Counted from the stretch's first letter, positions 1 through 41,424 are shown. The stretch: DNA of 64,000 bases from Asterias rubens (GCF_902459465.1 NC_047065.1:930001-994000); one strand, 5' to 3'. Notes: a model not told the origin generated them from the sequence alone. Numbers and translations are program-made.

Positions 1-341
1 AAACAGAACCAGTGCCAACAACGTTTTTTATGACCAAAATGTTGCAAGTACTGTGCTGCAAGCACGGATATTTTGTAGAAAACTATAGAACAATGAGGGA
101 GATTATTTAGAATATTAGGCCTACGTTCAGGGAAGAGTTTCCATAACCTGGGAGATTTTCATATTCATCCAAACGCTCGGCAGATAAGCTTCAAAACATG
201 AAAACACACATAAAAACGAGGGGAATATGTTCGCGAAAATGGATGTCACTATATTTTTCTGACATTTTTTTTGGATCGGGCTTCATGTCCTGTTCCACCG
301 GAACCTTTGTATACATTCCCAGCTTCAAGTGATTACACAAA

Positions 342-359
342 TGATGTAACATTACGTAA
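342..359 (+). promoter_or_regulatory. Paired bZIP-type sites upstream of CaM-1
   Basis: TGATGTAACATTACGTAA: a CRE-like half facing a perfect TTACGTAA (C/EBP/PAR-bZIP type) with a two-base spacer. The same layout occurs upstream of CaM-2 at 4555-4572. Confidence 0.4.
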
Positions 360-571
360 CATCTAACATTTTTCACACCAAGCGAAATCGCATGCACTGA
401 TCGTTTGTGAATGGGCTCACGCTAATTAATAATAATGTAATATTAGACTATAGGATTACAAAGCTGTGTGTGGTGTTCATAGAACCATACGGCGGCTTAC
501 ACATTACAATGGAAAGGTCGCCTCATGCAAACCCCATACCATGATGTCACTATACGTATAGACCAAAAAAA

Positions 572-588
572 TGCGCATTGCGCATTTT
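572..588 (+). promoter_or_regulatory. Shared CaM promoter element, CaM-1
   Basis: TGCGCATTGCGCATTTT, two TGCGCA palindromes one base apart, 131 bp upstream of the CaM-1 ATG. Equivalent sequences sit at a similar distance before all five calmodulin start codons. It resembles an NRF-1 site (GCGCATGCGC) with one extra central base; the binding factor is unknown. Confidence 0.65.
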
Positions 589-718
589 GCCATAGGGACG
601 TGCAGTAACCGTGAACATTTTAATTCGCCTTGTTCACTCCTTTCCATCGAATCCACGGTAACAAACCGTCATCAAACTTGCTACATTCCTCCCCCGTGAA
701 ACAAGCACAAATTAAACC

Positions 719-3656
<2,938 letters not shown>

Positions 3657-3806
3657 ACCAGTACGCATCGAATTCTACGCAGACGTTCCAAGATGAGAAG
3701 TATTCACTTTGCAGACCTCATCACTTTTTTGGTTTTAGTGAGACCAGGACCAAGCCATTGTTTCTATACATCTCGTTTAATGGGGGTTTACTTTCTTTTA
3801 AGGCCA

Positions 3807-3812
3807 AATAAA
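3807..3812 (+). terminator. Likely poly(A) signal of CaM-1
   Basis: AATAAA about 150 bp after the stop codon. Another lies near 4283, so 3' UTRs of two lengths are possible. Confidence 0.4.
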
Positions 3813-4554
3813 AATATGTTTAGCGTCCCCGCCTGCTTCCTTTTTAGAGGCCTTTTTTAAAAACGCACACAATTTTAACGAAAAAATAAATTTTGAAATT
3901 AGCCCAGTCGGTTATGTTTAAAAATGTGTCGGGCGCCCATTTTGAAAAGAAAAAAGACCTTCCTTCTTTCTTTTTTCAAAAAGGCAGGACGCTAAAGATG
4001 TTTTTATGTTTTGCTTTATACCGTTGTAAAATGTTGGCCTACCCAAGTGCATAAGGTTTTACAATGCATTCTGGGAAGGATTGGAAGCAATAGTATGCAA
4101 TTGAGCATTCGACAAGTCTTTGAATTTTTGTTCCTGTGTACAAAATGACACTATCGAAATATAAAGTGTTTTTAAGAATCAAGCCAAAATAAGATACCAA
4201 AGTTATCTTACCTTGGTAGGCATATAGTAATAGTTTTTAAGAAGGTAAAAAGAGACGATTATGTTAAAGTACTCTTGTTTTGAATAAAGTTATATTACTG
4301 AAAAAGGAAATGTTTGAAGTGTATGAAATGTGTTTGAATGACTTCTAGCGGATATTTTAGAACTGATCTTTGCTAGCTCATCTGCAGTTAGTGAATTTGA
4401 TATGTCATTTGTACATCTGACAATTTCTACCTTAATGGTGTGACATTTGTACCGCCCCTTTCCTTGTTTCCCATCCGACGGCTTGGTAACCAAAATCAAT
4501 GCGCGTCCTTGCTGATAATGTTATGAATTGTATCCCATGATCCCTTGCAATCCA

Positions 4555-4572
4555 TGACGTAATATTACGTAA
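4555..4572 (+). promoter_or_regulatory. Paired bZIP-type sites upstream of CaM-2
   Basis: TGACGTAATATTACGTAA, nearly palindromic, 62 bp before the TGCGCA element and matching the arrangement at 342-359. Confidence 0.42.
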
Positions 4573-4633
4573 GATCTGCCAAGACAAGTTCATCCTTGCC
4601 AATAATATGAAAAGAGAAAGGACAAAAATCGAA

Positions 4634-4645
4634 ATGCGCATTGCG
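4634..4645 (+). promoter_or_regulatory. Shared CaM promoter element, CaM-2 (one half degraded)
   Basis: TGCGCATTGCGT, 154 bp before the CaM-2 ATG. The second half-site has lost its final CA, and the T-run seen in the other copies is missing. Confidence 0.55.
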
Positions 4646-4798
4646 TCTGTTGTGTTGGTTGAATTGAGAAGCTGCAAAACTTGCCATCAATTTTTCCGCT
4701 AGAGCAGTTGATTGATGATAATCGTGTGTGTCAAACCATCAAACATAAACTTCCAGCCTTCTCAAATCTTCACTGGGTACATGTAAATCTGCTCAGAC

Positions 4799-13211
<8,413 letters not shown>

Positions 13212-14107
13212 TTGCGTAAAACCTCCTGCCTATAGTCATGTCCCAGCGTGCCAATGCACTGGACAAATCGGCAGGAGACTAGCAAACTCGGACCCGTCTG
13301 AATGCGGGAAGGAGAGACGCTCTGCCCCCGTTCAGTGCGAGTGATGTGAGGTCTTCAAGCCCGGACTTTTGTATTGTTATGTATCATTGTGTTTTATGGT
13401 CGTGGTGCTGTTTTTCAAGTCATCTATAGTTTCACCCTAAATGCCTTTTCACATGAGGCAACTTTTACAGACAACTTGGGAGACAACCATCTGCAGTGCA
13501 CGCTACAGGGCCAGTGTGGTCACATAATTATAACAAATCGGAAATTCGAATGTGAATGCCCTTTCTTGTTCTGAAGCTGGTTGCCTGTTAAATTGCCTTG
13601 TGTGACATGGCCCCTAAACAGTCGATATTGTCAATTGAAATGTTTTACTGCCAGCCTGTGAAACAATGACAGGTATTCATTGTGATATAATACAAGGTCA
13701 CAAACCCATTTTCATGCGACAAATTGGGTTTTATTTGCCAAAGTGTTAAGACAAAGGTGCTTCCCTTTTTTTCAAGGTAGAATAAACATCATTCCCCTTT
13801 TTAAAAATACAGAAATAGTGACAAAACCCCTTTTTTGTAATGACGAAACCACATAATCATAATCTGATGATTAGTCAGGTTCAATGACAAGTTGTAAATG
13901 TATCATCAACTTAAAAACATGTTTTATGTATATGACGAAGGTCCGGTTTGGATCGACAGCTCAGGCCATCTACCCTACTTATTTTATATATGTATATTAT
14001 TATCAACTATTTAAAGGTACGATATTCGCATATGCATCTTATCTAATCTTATTTGGAATCTAGGTTAAAATAAGCCTGACTAACTTATTTCCAAGAATTC
14101 TCTTTAC

Positions 14108-14210
14108 GCGCGCGTTAGGCGTGGAACGAGGTGCATGCTGGTCTAGATAGCGGTCAAGTTTGATTGCTAGCTAGACCAGCATGCACCTCATTCAACAGTT
14201 AGCGCTTGCG
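14108..14210. repeat. Hairpin, about 40-bp arms
   Basis: Arms meet around GAGGTGCATGCTGGTCTAG and its exact complement (14128-14146 and 14171-14189), with weaker pairing further out between GCGTTAGGCG and GTTAGCGC. Probably a fold-back transposon remnant. Confidence 0.6.
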
Positions 14211-17062
14211 CAATGGGTATTTGCGAAAAGGTTTATGAACGCAAAGGAAGAGCTCTTGTCAAACACGAACAATTTAATAAGAGTCATTCTGAATGATGAC
14301 ATAGTTCGTGACGAAACGGGTAGAGGACAATCACGTTTTTTTGATTGACTCAGAACATCACTATTACACAGAACATGACAGAACATAGAAATTACTTACG
14401 AAAATGTGCAGTCAATATTGTCTTTGCTATTTACAACATTATGCAAATCAGCGGTAGTTTTTAGAGTCATATGTCTATATTTTGAGTATCTAGCCAATTT
14501 AATGGAATTCTTTTTTTAAATAATATCGCAAAGTTGGGAAAGATTTCCGGTGCTTGCCGTTTTTGTTTGAGTTTGTTGAGGTGTTTGTTTGTTTGTTTGT
14601 TCACACATTGCCCGCCACATTCCGACAGAGGGCGCCTTAAAACACTAATGCGTTTTTATTAGCTCTGTTAATGTCCATATTTTATAATAAAAAGTCTCTG
14701 TGTGGCTACGAGCTTGTCTAACTTTTTACAGTTTGCCATAAAAAGCTAAGTTTAATATATTGTAAAATCATGGAAGAAAATTTTCTCCATGGTAATTTTC
14801 CTCCATGGTATAATATGTAGCAATTGTAATGTCGACATTTTAATGGCTGCTTTTACAACGAGAACAAAGGTTGTTTATTGGGTGTTTTTAATGTATTGTT
14901 CTTTTGGGGGTATTTGTTTATTTAGTTGATTTAAAGAGGGAAGAGGTTCAAATAACTCTATTTTTGTGACAAACCTAGGAGATGTAATTTAAAAAGGTGC
15001 TCACAAGTTGTTTTTATATAGTTTTAGGCTATGGTCACATTTGTTGTTGTATTTTGTTTAATAAGTTTCTTTACGGATCACTTGTGTCTTTTTTTCCTCA
15101 TAATACCAAGCCATCTTCTGAACAATACATTGGTGCTCGTATACCAAAGAGTGGCGGCATGTACTTGTAATGTGGGGAATCTAATGAGTTTAACAAAATT
15201 ATAAATACTATTGTCAATAGTAATGAGTGGTGTGCAATGATGTACCAACTTAAAAGGTACGCCATGTTTCTATTTTCATTATTTCTCTCAAAGTTTATAC
15301 ACTAGCTGTTGTTGTACACTAAAATGCAACTCCCGACACGCAAGACACTGAACTATATATAATACTCATCTTTTACATTTTATAATTATAACAAATTACT
15401 ATCATTGTAAAAGAAATAAAAACTGAACTAGTCCTTTTTTCCTTCATTGTAAAGTACGAGACAAATAAAAATTGTTCGGCAATTTCCATACATGTATACA
15501 TGGTCTATATGTTTTCAAATATTATGCGAGTCATTTTTAATCCTAATAATAACTTTATTATTATTATTATTATTATTTTTTTTTTTTTACCTATGGATTG
15601 GAGGGAATATCGAGTCAGGTTAAAACATGGAATAATGGTCCAGTACCCCCCCCCCCCCAAAAAAAAACCCCCCAAAACAACAAACGGGATCCCCCTTCCA
15701 CGCTGCAACTGTAACCGCTAGCTGCTACCTTGCATCACCGAAGTGATTCGTCATCGACAGGTGTTAGATTTGGCTGCCACTCATTTACACTGTGTGTATT
15801 TTAATGGTATTCTAATGGTAGGCAGGACCAAATAATTCTGCTAACAGCTATAATCGATTCCCATCGACTCAGCCATGATTTATTTCAACTCGACCGGACC
15901 ATTCCATTTCAACAGAACACGTGCTTAGGCAGAGTCTGAGCTCAGCAGAGTCTGAGATAGACTCGCCCACGTCATCGGGTCGATATTTCTCGATCGCCCC
16001 CGCTCCTTCCTTTTTTCATTCAGACTCACCAGGTAAAGGTTGTCACAGGATTACAAGTTGATTGACCTTTTTTGTCAATTAACGAGTTTCCCCGCTGAAA
16101 GATAACAAAGGATTCTGGGATAGGGTTGCGGCAAAAAGGCTTGTAGTACCGGTGACTGTGTGACGCATTATATGCATTATGCATTATGCGATAACACAAT
16201 CGGTCACTGCAAAAATTATACTTCATATGAATATTCATCAGGTATAGACATGCAGTTTGCAACATCGGTGATCTAGCAGGAAGCCCTCTATCCTTATTGG
16301 AGTTGTATTGTGTATCAACCGCAAACCATATCGCTAGACTTGTGGACAAGTCGTTAAATGTCAGTTGCGGTGATATCGAAACGGCTCTCTCGTAAATTCC
16401 TCGTGCATGACAATACTACTGTCACTGCTCTCACTCACCACGCTCCTCACTTCGCAGTGAGAGCAGTGTCTCTCCCCAAGCAGCAGTCTCACGAGATACT
16501 TACGAGAGTCCACTTATAGTGGTCCCTGGATATTGTTGACTTTAAACCTAGCTACCGCTTCGAAGACGAACCACCGATTAATGAATTATTTCCTCTGCTT
16601 ATGTAGCCTGAGTCCTCACTTCGGGTGATGGTCAAACCATTAGAATCGTCAGAGCAAAGAAATAAATATAAAAACACTGAAATTGCAATGCACTTTTACA
16701 TCGGGCATTTCTTGTTGCCTTAAAACTACACCACATGTTTTATTTATATATTCAACCATTTAGGTTAACTTTTCAAACGTTCATTTTGGAGGATGAGTTG
16801 GATACAGAACAAAACACTTTCTAAAAAATTGTCAAATTTTTAATTTCTATTTTAGATTCTAAAATCGTATGTATAAACAAATGAATGTTGAAGTATATTT
16901 TAATCCTCATGTTGTTCTTCTGGTTTTTTTTTTAATGTAAACTATTTTTTGCTCTGACTGTTTGTATTTTTTTAAGTAATGTTTTCCTTTTTCCTTTTTT
17001 TGTATAACGCATGACCATAATGTAATACAGCTCTTGTGCTGATTTTTGTATCCTGTATAAAG

Positions 17063-17066
17063 ATAT

Positions 17067-17098
<32 letters not shown>
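17063..17098. repeat. (AAAT)n microsatellite
   Basis: About eight tandem AAAT units after GATATTTAAATAAAT. Confidence 0.85.
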
Positions 17099-17100
<2 letters not shown>

Positions 17101-17160
17101 AAATAAATTCTCAGCTATTATTCTTATGAATGAAATTTAAGTTCAAATCAAATTCTAATT

Positions 17161-17210
17161 GTGGCTGACACATCCAGTGGGTTCAAATCCTGGTCAAGAC
17201 ACTTGAAGAG
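17161..17210 (+). repeat. tRNA-derived SINE fragment (B box)
   Basis: Contains a perfect B box GGTTCAAATCC (17180-17190) followed by TGGTCAAGACACTTG, a continuation often seen in tRNA-derived SINEs. No cloverleaf is complete, so it is not a tRNA gene. Confidence 0.4.
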
Positions 17211-18223
17211 TCGTTGAACAAGACAGTCTTAGTTGGTTATACGAATGACAGTTCAACACCCTTGAGTAATGGGCACCGTGAAGAGAGAGGGTGTTTTTTA
17301 AAAACTTATTCGGGTTATGTGCAACTGTTGCTGCCTGCGCCGAATACTCCTGAGTTTCACGACTATCTTTCAAGAAGTATAAAGTACATTCAAGTGAAGA
17401 GGCTTCAGTTTTTTAAATGAAGCGAATAACTTATTCCAGCACCATTTACTAAATATTGTAAACACCACTCTTTGTCACTCTTGCCGACACTGCAACTGCT
17501 CATTCCTGGACACAACTCAAGAATCATCCGGACCGCCAAGTCATGGTTTAACATTGATCTTAAATACTTAGCTGTTGATCTTTATTTGGGTACGAGAAAG
17601 TATCCCCACCCTCATACCCAATCAGTACTTTAGTCATAAACAGTTTTAAAAAACAAAACCTTCTGTATTAACCCTAAGATAACAGTTTATACGAGTTTCA
17701 TTTATACATGCCTGTAATTCTAAGTATGTATAACGTGACATCCATTTAAAGTGTTACACTGGTGGCAGCGGTGGGATATGGAAGTCCACGCAGTCTTCCT
17801 CTCATTTAACGCAATCGATCCCAGCTATTTTGAACCACTGAGCTCGAGTTGAGACACGTGTCTCTTTCGAACCCGAGGCCCATTGTGTGGTGCTTCAGTT
17901 ACAATAGACCGTGCAACCTCATCCCCACGGTGTTCAGTAACGCATCCGCCGCCATCTGTGCCAATCATGCGGTAAGAAACTACGTTTCCAGATTAAATTA
18001 TGCGGGGGACGGTAAAGGCACTGTCCCCTGGCAACAAGATGTCTTATAGTGATGCAAGAGAACATCTTGTTCTTGTATCTCATATGGATAAGACGATTCT
18101 GATTAGATTATGATTAGAAAGACTAAACTATATCTAAAAAAATAAAGCTTGTACGGACATGGAACTTAGTGTATACCTGGACCACAGTGTGTACATTATG
18201 GCAACAAAAAATTGATGGAATTA

Positions 18224-18243
18224 TGACGTCATCGATGACGTCA
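18224..18243 (+). promoter_or_regulatory. Double consensus CRE palindrome upstream of CaM-3
   Basis: TGACGTCATCGATGACGTCA is a perfect 20-bp palindrome made of two full CREB/ATF sites four bases apart, about 740 bp before the CaM-3 ATG. Function as a distal control site is inferred. Confidence 0.45.
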
Positions 18244-18840
18244 CTACATTTAATACTGCTGTATTTACATAATTTCCATCATTGCTATACAATATTGTCT
18301 TAAGTATAAACCGCAGGATGAAAGAAGAAACTGGAAGCATGGGGAGGCAGACTTCATCGACTGCCTCTCAATTTTTCTCTATTTTTTGTCCCTATTAATT
18401 CAAATTGTAATGAAATAGTTAAACGCATTATCTTCTGGGAAATTTGGAGAGGATTACATCTGAAAAAGGACACATCATTACAAAAGCACAAATAAAACCA
18501 AAATTTTAACTGCGGCAAATTAGCGCTACCTTCAGATCGGGCCTTAATTTTCTTCTGCACTACGAGTGCTTTTCAATGAGAAATTCTTTCTTTCAAATCG
18601 ATTCCAAAAAGGGAATTCTAACCCAAAAATATTATTTTGTAAAATTTGCTCATAAACTACAGAAACAAATTGGGATCGGGCCGCCCACTGGGATTATTAC
18701 CAGCAATAATACTGCAAAAGAAATAACTCGAGTAACCTTTATAAAGATCCCCACACAGAGGGCACCAGTCTATTAAGCCCAACAACCCGTTATATTGTGA
18801 CAAAATTAAGGACACCAGACAAACTGAATAATAAACACAG

Positions 18841-18857
18841 TGCGCAGTGCGCATTTT
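18841..18857 (+). promoter_or_regulatory. Shared CaM promoter element, CaM-3
   Basis: TGCGCAGTGCGCATTTT, 125 bp before the CaM-3 ATG. Both TGCGCA halves and the TTTT tail are perfect; the central base is G rather than T. Confidence 0.65.
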
Positions 18858-18981
18858 CTTCCGCTCCGATCTGTGTGAAGATTAGACTTCGAGGTATCGA
18901 CTCGGCCTTATCCGTTCGAGCTATCTCTATCCACAGTCAGCAAGCAGTGCAGATTTTAAACGATCTACAGATTTACTTAAA

Positions 18982-26440
<7,459 letters not shown>

Positions 26441-27788
26441 TGCGACGGACGAATCACAAGCCTCTTCACCTTCCTTTATATCAATGCACTCTACAAACTC
26501 TAAGCTATACTCAGCACAAGATGCACTCAGTTTCGTCCTCCAGTTTCCCCTAAAAATGTGTAAATAGTTATATAAAAATCATAAGGTTATTTATTTAAAT
26601 TTTTAAGAACGGTCCAAACAAATATATCATAGTTATTTTGTATTGTATATGAATTGCATAATATAAAATATGCTTTTTTTGCCTTTTTAATGTTATTTTT
26701 TTTAAACAAAGGGGTTCTTATTTAACTATTGAAGAACGGGTCCAAAGTTAATCAATTATATTTGGGATTTATTTTGTGTGAAACGGAATGTGAATGGTTT
26801 AACTTTAAAAAGTTTGTACCCAAAGTATAATTTTAAAAAAATCCTTTTATTTTGAAGGAGAGAAATTGTTCATTGTCTACAGCAGCCAAACATGTTCCTA
26901 CAGCCCCAATCTGATTACGAATAGCTCTTATTTCCGTATTAAGAATGGGAAATGACTCAACTATTTGTAATGTACCACAGACTGTTTTTACTGAATGTAG
27001 ACCAAAAATATAATTACCTACATCTGCTGTCCATATTGCAAAGAGTTTAATTGACAACAGATGTGTGAGAAAATGCCAAAAACCATGCACACAGTGGAGG
27101 CTGTTTTATACGCAGACGTTGTGTGTGCATTATTTTTGAAGATAAACTTATTTTATATTATGCTTTATAATGCTTTACTTTATAAGTGGCCTTGATTTTT
27201 ATATTAGTTTCAGGAGTTTGTTACTCTTGAGGTCCTCTCAGATTTGTTGCCTCAATTTGCAAATTCAATTATTAGGGCTGTATAGTGGGAATGACTCTCA
27301 CACAGTTTTCCAAAACCCATCTTCCATTCCAAACAAATATATTATCTTATAATACAATTTAAAAATTTGAAACATTGTCAACAAATGTAAAAGCTTGTTT
27401 AATTAGATAAACTGTATTTGTATATAGAAGTAATGTAAGTAAGACTATACACAATTATTGTACATTAGTTTACTATAGTCTCCATACATACGTCTTTTCG
27501 ATTATCATTCATTATAGTCGACGTGCAACTGTAATTGTACGGAGGCCACAAGATGCCCAAAGATTACAATTTTTGTTTCGTATATAATCCAGATTTCTAG
27601 AAAAGACAAATTTATCCAATGTTCCGTTTTATGTACCGTCGATCCTAGACTTAAATATGTGTACGGAATACTCTCGAGATGTTCATCGCACCACCATTTC
27701 TTAACATTTTTGTAAGACAATAGAAAACCATTTCATTAGTACAGCTCTCTTGAATTATGTTCTCGGTTGTCCTTGGGCAAAAAAAAGG

Positions 27789-27941
27789 ACAGACGCTAGT
27801 CTTGGTACAAGACGTTGTCGTTCATTTATCACTGCCTACTTCACCCTCTATATCGGAAGCATAGTTGCAACGTTGTTGAGTGTATGTACGTGTTCATGTA
27901 CTAAGCCCTGCTCAACAAACGACTTGCACCAAGACTAAACA
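27789..27941. mobile_element. Small inverted-repeat element downstream of CaM-3
   Basis: Ends CTAGTCTTGGTACAAGACGTTG and CAACAAACGACTTGCACCAAGACTA are imperfect inverted repeats. The TAGTCTTGG terminus resembles that of the large hairpin at 42264-42557. Confidence 0.4.
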
Positions 27942-28006
27942 GACGCCTGATTTGTATTGCTGATGACCCACCTCTGTGTGTAATCGGAAAACATGTATTC
28001 GATCTT

Positions 28007-28012
28007 AATAAA
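28007..28012 (+). terminator. Possible poly(A) signal of CaM-3
   Basis: AATAAA about 1.57 kb after the CaM-3 stop. Calmodulin genes often have long 3' UTRs, but the choice among AT-rich candidates is uncertain. Confidence 0.25.
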
Positions 28013-28142
28013 CAAGACTGCCGTGCATACAAATAATACAAAGAATTTTCTTGTACTTTTCTCTTTCTTGTTTTTCTTCCGCCCTTAAATTACGCGTTGA
28101 GTGATGAGAAACATAGATTAATATTGAATGTAGGCTCTATTG

Positions 28143-28724
28143 TGGGTGCGTTCGTTTAGCTTCCCTGGGTCAGCCCTGGTGTGGCGGTTTCAGTCTTCCG
28201 CCGTGTTCAGTTTTCCGGGTGACGTAGCCAGACAAAAATACCGCCGCGAGTACCCTGGCAAGTACTGTAGTTCAGTGAAATAAAAAAAATAACTAAACAA
28301 ATAAAATAAAATAAAAAACGGTAATAAATAAATGTAATAAACTAAACCAGAATAATAAAAAATTCTTCTGATTCTCTGACGCTCGTTCGGTATAAATACA
28401 GGATAATTTGCTTGGTCTTCACACCAAATTCTCTCGTACGATCCACGCGTTCGCCGCTCGTTGTACTCGTGGACGCCGCCATGACAGCTACCGGAGAGAC
28501 ACGGATGACTCAATACGGCACTAAAAATGGACTACTTTCGCTTGCTGTGCGCAGGCATCGCATGACGTAATGTTACCGTATTTGGTCATTTGGAAAACTG
28601 AACACGGCGGAAAGTTGAAAAAAAAACCGCCACACACCGGGGTTTTTTTTTCCAGGACGTTCGTCCTGAAAAAAAAACCGCCACACACCGGGGTCGACCC
28701 AGGGAAGCTAAAACGAACGCACCC
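28143..28724. mobile_element. TIR element between CaM-3 and CaM-4
   Basis: About 582 bp with long terminal inverted repeats: GGGTGCGTTCGTTTAGCTTC at the left, its complement at the right, continuing through CCTGGGTC and GGTGTGGCGGTTT. Near the right end the CCGCCACACACCGGGG block with an A/T run is present twice around a GGACGTTCGTCC hairpin. No transposase frame; non-autonomous DNA transposon. Confidence 0.7.
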
Positions 28725-30223
28725 ATTATGCATGCCTAATACTTCAAGGAGGCAACGAAAGTCAATTGCATTGTTGCCCCATGCATATTCTAAACAAAAA
28801 TAGACTTCCCCATACAAGTGCCCTTTACCAAGAAGAATTTCATATTCACGGGCCCGTCACTTTATTCCCCTCCAAGTCAAAACACTCGTGTAATTGTCCA
28901 AACGTCCGAGCATCAATCTTGAACAATTTCCTTACACCTCTAAGCAAACAAGTCAAATTTTTTAGTGCCCAATGTCTTGTAAAATACATCAGGTTTGAAG
29001 TCAACAGCCCCCAGGTCACAACTGAGCAAAACTTTTAACACTGAAACCATTTTTGTGGGCTCTCAAATCTGTCTAATATAGAATATTTTGAGGGCCTATG
29101 CAGAATTTTAATGAGTTCGCCGCTGTTTTCTCCTTATTTGGTGGGGGTGCAGACTTTACCATAAAAGGAGCTTCATGTTTATTTTACTACCAGCACATTC
29201 CAACTTTTAGACAAAAGCAGGGTGGGTCTCCAGTCTTTGCAAAAAAAAATCCCAACAAGAGTTACAGACCCAATCCTATACACAATGCTGAAATTATTAA
29301 ATAGAAAACAAAATGATTAATAAAACCATTGAATATTATCGGAAAGAAAATGTTTTTTATTAAAATCCAGACATAAAACCGGTGGTCCATAAGGCACTGA
29401 TACAAAAAGAAAGCAACTTCCATTTTCATGTTATGTAAACAATGCCATGAATGATAGCATAAATATTTACATTAATGCTGCAGAGAAAAGGAAAAATATA
29501 TTGATGATAAAAAGGGAAAACAAAATAATCACCAACCAACAACCCTGCATCGTCTGATGTTCGCATTATTGTAAAAAAAACTTATTTTTTTAAACAAAAC
29601 TTCGTCCAAAATGCATGATTAACTAAAAGATACAAAAACGGATATTTATGTTTTGTTTTACAACGTGGCTTTTGCGTACTTGTCCTTGTGCTTATTTTCC
29701 AAGTTGAATTATAACGACAAAATGTAAATATGTTCGGATCACAGATTTTAACACTATCTACAAAACTGTCAAATTTGAATGGCAAACTCCGAAAGAATCT
29801 TGTACAAATAAACAATCCATAATTATTAGCTAAATTCCTACTCAGTTCACACATGCGTTGCCTTAATGCAGTTAAGTTCATATAAATGTGGTCTGTTTTA
29901 AATAAAGGTTCTTAGTAAAAGTGAAATCAGCAAAAACAATGTGTAGTTTTTACTGGTTCAATTTTGTATTAAGAACCCTCCAGTTTTGTTTACTGCTCAT
30001 TTTTATTGCCCAAGATAAAAAATTAAAAGTCTTTACGATAGAACTACGTTTGGGATGGAATGAAATTTAAACATCATAAGAAAGTTTCGCATTTTTTGTA
30101 TAACATTATCAAGATTTAAATTATGTTTTTTGATCATACACTGTACAAGAATGTTGCAATAAGAAAACTGTGGATTTCCACCAAGCTGAATGACGTGTCA
30201 AGATGAATCCAAGTTGGCAATAT

Positions 30224-35170
<4,947 letters not shown>

Positions 35171-35289
35171 TTTGAAATTATGAGGTGTTTAGGGCGTTGT
35201 ATGTTTCAACAGGTTGCTGGGCTGAAGTGCGAGTCTCTAGCGAACAGACCCCTTGATGCGTGTCAACGGCCTCTCCAACGAGAAAAAAA

Positions 35290-35306
35290 TGCGCACTGCG
35301 CATTTT
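35290..35306 (-). promoter_or_regulatory. Shared CaM promoter element, CaM-4
   Basis: Plus-strand TGCGCACTGCGCATTTT, flanked by A and T runs on both sides so that it is almost fully palindromic, 120 bp before the CaM-4 ATG. Confidence 0.65.
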
Positions 35307-37028
35307 AAGATTTACCCCTATCTGTCTGGGACTGCACCGTCTGCTGCGTCGCCAACTCAAGGACGAAGTAGAGGCACCAGACTCAATTAACATCAATATT
35401 CATGACTTGGTAATAATCAGCGATGGTATTTACAGAGCCATTATTCACATGTACTTTGCACTGTCGTTATTGAACGGCCTTTTACTGGTCTATAGTGAAC
35501 TGCGAAGCATGCATAGGCGCAATGGATCTATAATTTAGAGATGAACTGAACTTTTGCATTCTTCATGAGTTCCTTACTACTTGCATAGTTTTAAATCATC
35601 ATTGCAATGAACAAACCAGATGATCCTACAAGACATAATTACAAATAATTGATTCTGAAACTTTAGAATGCAAGCGCTCACAGACATTTGATTAATTTCC
35701 CCCATCTGAAAGCTTCAGCACTCCTTTTAAACGTCGTAGGCGTTTGCTATTCACCCATTTCCTTATTTTAATGGTTGTACGAAAGTTAACTACGGACAAT
35801 AAAAGGTAATTATGTGCCCCGACGTTTTTGTTTTTGCACAAAAAACATAAATGTTCCAGCTGTGACACCAGAATCGGAGGTAAACCGAGGTAGACAGAAA
35901 ACACACAAATTAAGACAGCCAAAAAGTCGAATTTACCTATTTTTATTCAAAATGCAGGCACAGATACCTCACTCTATGAAGGCACTTTATAAAACTGGTA
36001 AAAAAAAATGTTTGTGAAACGCAACAAAAAGCAGAGCACAGACGGCGAAAGCTTGGGCCTCTTGAAAAAAAATTATAAAAATGCTACTACTGATATAAAT
36101 ATCCCCTCTGCTTGTTGTGTTTTTTATCAGGCCCATCTGATATGATATAAGTAATTTGTTGAAAACTTACAAAAAACAACAACAAAGTAATGAGTTCAGA
36201 TCTTGCCCAAAAATTAAAACAAAATAAGTTATTGAAAGCACTATTATTTTATCAACGAATTACGTTCAGCTGAATATAAATGAAAATACCAAAAATATAT
36301 ATATAAACATTCCTTAAAACTGACGTCATTTTGCACCATTAATTAGTAAGTCCATTTTGTTGTTTAGTCTTTCACTATCGACGACAGGTTACCAGACCAA
36401 GAAGCAAGTTTAGTTGACTGCATTGATAAAAAACAATATGTTTTTGTATTGCTAAACCTGAACCAAATCGACACCTCAAATTTTGTGTCGAACACACGCC
36501 CAATAACTTTGATGAGTGCATACAAGCCAATCAGAAACAGTTGTAAATGCAAAGGTTGTTTCCTCGCTTAATGTTTCCTTTTTTCCTTAAAAAAAAAAAA
36601 TACTTGTTCAATACAAACGCTCAATATGTGGCATTTGATCTAGGGAAAAACAATCTAAGAAAACACACCATTTTTCTTCTACGGCAAATGATTGTTACGT
36701 CATGCTCTTATTTTTATGGCTACCTATGATGCGCAATTCTAGAGAAGATGTCTACAAAAAACATTTGATCGCCAACAGAAAAAAAACTTCTCCAAAACAC
36801 AAACACTCTATTGTTTTGTTATTTACTGGTCAATGGATAACTTTGCGTAGGCTATGTATCTAGTTTCAAATCGAGTGTAACCCAGTCTAATGCATTAATG
36901 TACACATAATAACTAAACCGGTCGCATTGCTTGAAACAAACAAAAACAATATGGCTTCAGTCAAAACGAAGGTCTTCATGGTACATATGCTGGCGGTAGG
37001 ACGTGGTGACGTGTTCTGTGATGAAAAA

Positions 37029-41254
<4,226 letters not shown>

Positions 41255-41353
41255 TTTTGAACTTGTGAGCTTCCTCGAGTCAGATCCCAAAAATCAACAG
41301 GTTACAATCTCGAGCCTCAGGGCGAACTACCACATAACTTGTGACGCATCCTC

Positions 41354-41372
41354 TGACGTCACATTACTCATT
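41354..41372 (-). promoter_or_regulatory. CRE plus CCAAT box in the CaM-5 promoter
   Basis: A full TGACGTCA at 41354-41361 and, just upstream on the minus strand, ACCAATGAG around 41366-41374, between the TGCGCA element and the start codon. Confidence 0.45.
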
Positions 41373-41408
41373 GGTCCTTGTACATGCCATACCATCATGC
41401 ATCAAAAC

Positions 41409-41424
41409 GGCGCAATGCGCATTT
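41409..41424 (-). promoter_or_regulatory. Shared CaM promoter element, CaM-5
   Basis: On the minus strand AAATGCGCATTGCGCC, 155 bp before the CaM-5 ATG. One end base of the second half-site is changed. Confidence 0.6.

Larger units (their letters stand above)
13212..18223. other. Intergenic region between CaM-2 and CaM-3
   Basis: No convincing gene. It holds the CaM-2 3' UTR (candidate AATAAA near 13780 and 15414), a hairpin at 14108-14210, an (ATT)n/poly-T tract at 15553-15590, C and A runs at 15645-15668, an (AAAT)n tract at 17065-17098 and a tRNA-like B-box fragment at 17161-17210. Confidence 0.5.
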
